From Deltaproteobacteria bacterium (GTDB lineage: Bacteria > Desulfobacterota > Desulfobulbia > Desulfobulbales > BM004): a stretch of 16,116 nt of DNA. Position 1 is the first letter of the stretch. Each line of letters begins with the position of its first letter. The position numbers and the translations under genes were made by a program. The notes beneath the pieces were generated by a model. The model was not told the DNA's origin. It did no database searches and worked only from the letters and a program-made list of their open reading frames with translations. The DNA lies in the NCBI GenBank assembly GCA_019312985.1, contig JAFDCC010000062.1:1-16116 (forward strand). Reading direction: 5' to 3'. Shown piece after piece: positions 15,624-16,116 of this stretch.

Positions 15624-16116
15624 TCAGTTATACTCCTTGTTGAGCTCCTGACCGATGACGTTTCTCTGGATCTGGTTGGTGCCTTCGTATATCTGGAGGA
15701 TTTTTGCATCACGCATCATCTTCTCCACCGGGTACTCCCGCATATAGCCGTAGCCGCCGAGCACCTGGACCGCATCGGTGGTCACCTTCATCGCCATGTC
15801 GGTTGCAAACACCTTGCACATGGAAGAGGCCTTGGACATGTTTTTCGGGTGGGCCGCTATGTGCTTGGCGGCCGCGTAAACGAGGGCCCTGGCCGCCTCC
15901 ACCTCGGTCGCCATGTCAGCCAGCATGTGCTGGATAGCCTGGAATGAGATAATGGGCTTGCCGAACTGGACGCGCTGCTTGGCATAGGTGACCGCCTCGT
16001 CCAGGGCCGCCTGCCCCAGGCCGACGCCGAGAATGGCGATTCCGGGGCGGGACAAATCAAGGGTTTTCATGACCGTGATGAACCCCATGCCCTGGCGGCC
16101 GATCAACCGGTCCTTC
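15624..16116 (-). CDS. Acyl-CoA dehydrogenase, C-terminal part (cut by window edge)
   Basis: The last 164 residues of an acyl-CoA dehydrogenase; the frame stays open to the window end, so the N-terminal and central domains are outside. Visible are GRQGMGF, the helical domain SRPGIAILGVGLGQAALDEA, the FAD-contact stretch QRVQFGKPIISFQAIQHMLADM, QVLGGYGYMREYPVEKMMRDAK and the catalytic-base motif IYEGTNQIQR, whose Glu removes the alpha proton in short- and medium-chain enzymes. It could be a butyryl-CoA, glutaryl-CoA or related dehydrogenase; specificity cannot be told from this part. Its etfBA neighbours are the expected electron partners. Confidence 0.95.
   Translation of the reverse strand, partial: KDRLIGRQGMGFITVMKTLDLSRPGIAILGVGLGQAALDEAVTYAKQRVQFGKPIISFQAIQHMLADMATEVEAARALVYAAAKHIAAHPKNMSKASSMCKVFATDMAMKVTTDAVQVLGGYGYMREYPVEKMMRDAKILQIYEGTNQIQRNVIGQELNKEYN

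Overview
The window reads as a piece of chromosome from an anaerobic bacterium, most likely a Desulfobacterota-type (former deltaproteobacterial) lineage. This is an inference. It rests on a rubredoxin, a ferredoxin-fused EtfA with EtfB and an acyl-CoA dehydrogenase, an AmmeMemoRadiSam locus, a bacterial GlnRS, and the gene order fabG-acpP-fabF-rpiB-glyA-comEB-nrdR-ribD. Base composition is moderately GC-rich and looks even across the window. I see no tRNA, rRNA, CRISPR array, insertion sequence or prophage.

Left part, plus strand (1-5434). The first 42 bases are the last 13 codons of an AmrS-type radical SAM protein. Its stop overlaps the start of a membrane-anchored AmrB-AmrA fusion. A rubredoxin with its own promoter and terminator follows. 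Next is a 448-base non-coding stretch holding three consecutive hairpins. Then come two exported proteins that form a tight pair: a Cys-rich protein with an acidic Asp-rich loop, and an alpha/beta-hydrolase-like protein with a DUF2135-like C-terminal domain. After a terminator-like hairpin lies a ChaN-family lipoprotein.

Right part, minus strand (5454-16116). Twelve genes run right to left: acyl-CoA dehydrogenase (cut by the window edge), etfB, etfA, fabG, acpP, fabF, rpiB, glyA, comEB, nrdR, ribD and glnS. They converge on the ChaN gene with a 19-base gap. The order moves from acyl-CoA/electron-transfer chemistry through fatty-acid synthesis, pentose phosphate, one-carbon and dTMP precursor supply, dNTP regulation and riboflavin to tRNA charging. 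Several starts are tightly coupled: etfA/fabG overlap by 4 bases, nrdR/ribD by 11, and etfB/etfA are 2 bases apart. The wider gaps tend to carry GC-rich hairpins without U-runs, three of them starting within 3 bases of a stop codon.

Most of the window is ordinary housekeeping sequence. The least explained parts are the exported two-gene unit (2345-4320), the structured non-coding stretch before it, the acd-etfBA module fused to the fab genes, and departures from family consensus in the AmrB and rubredoxin metal sites.
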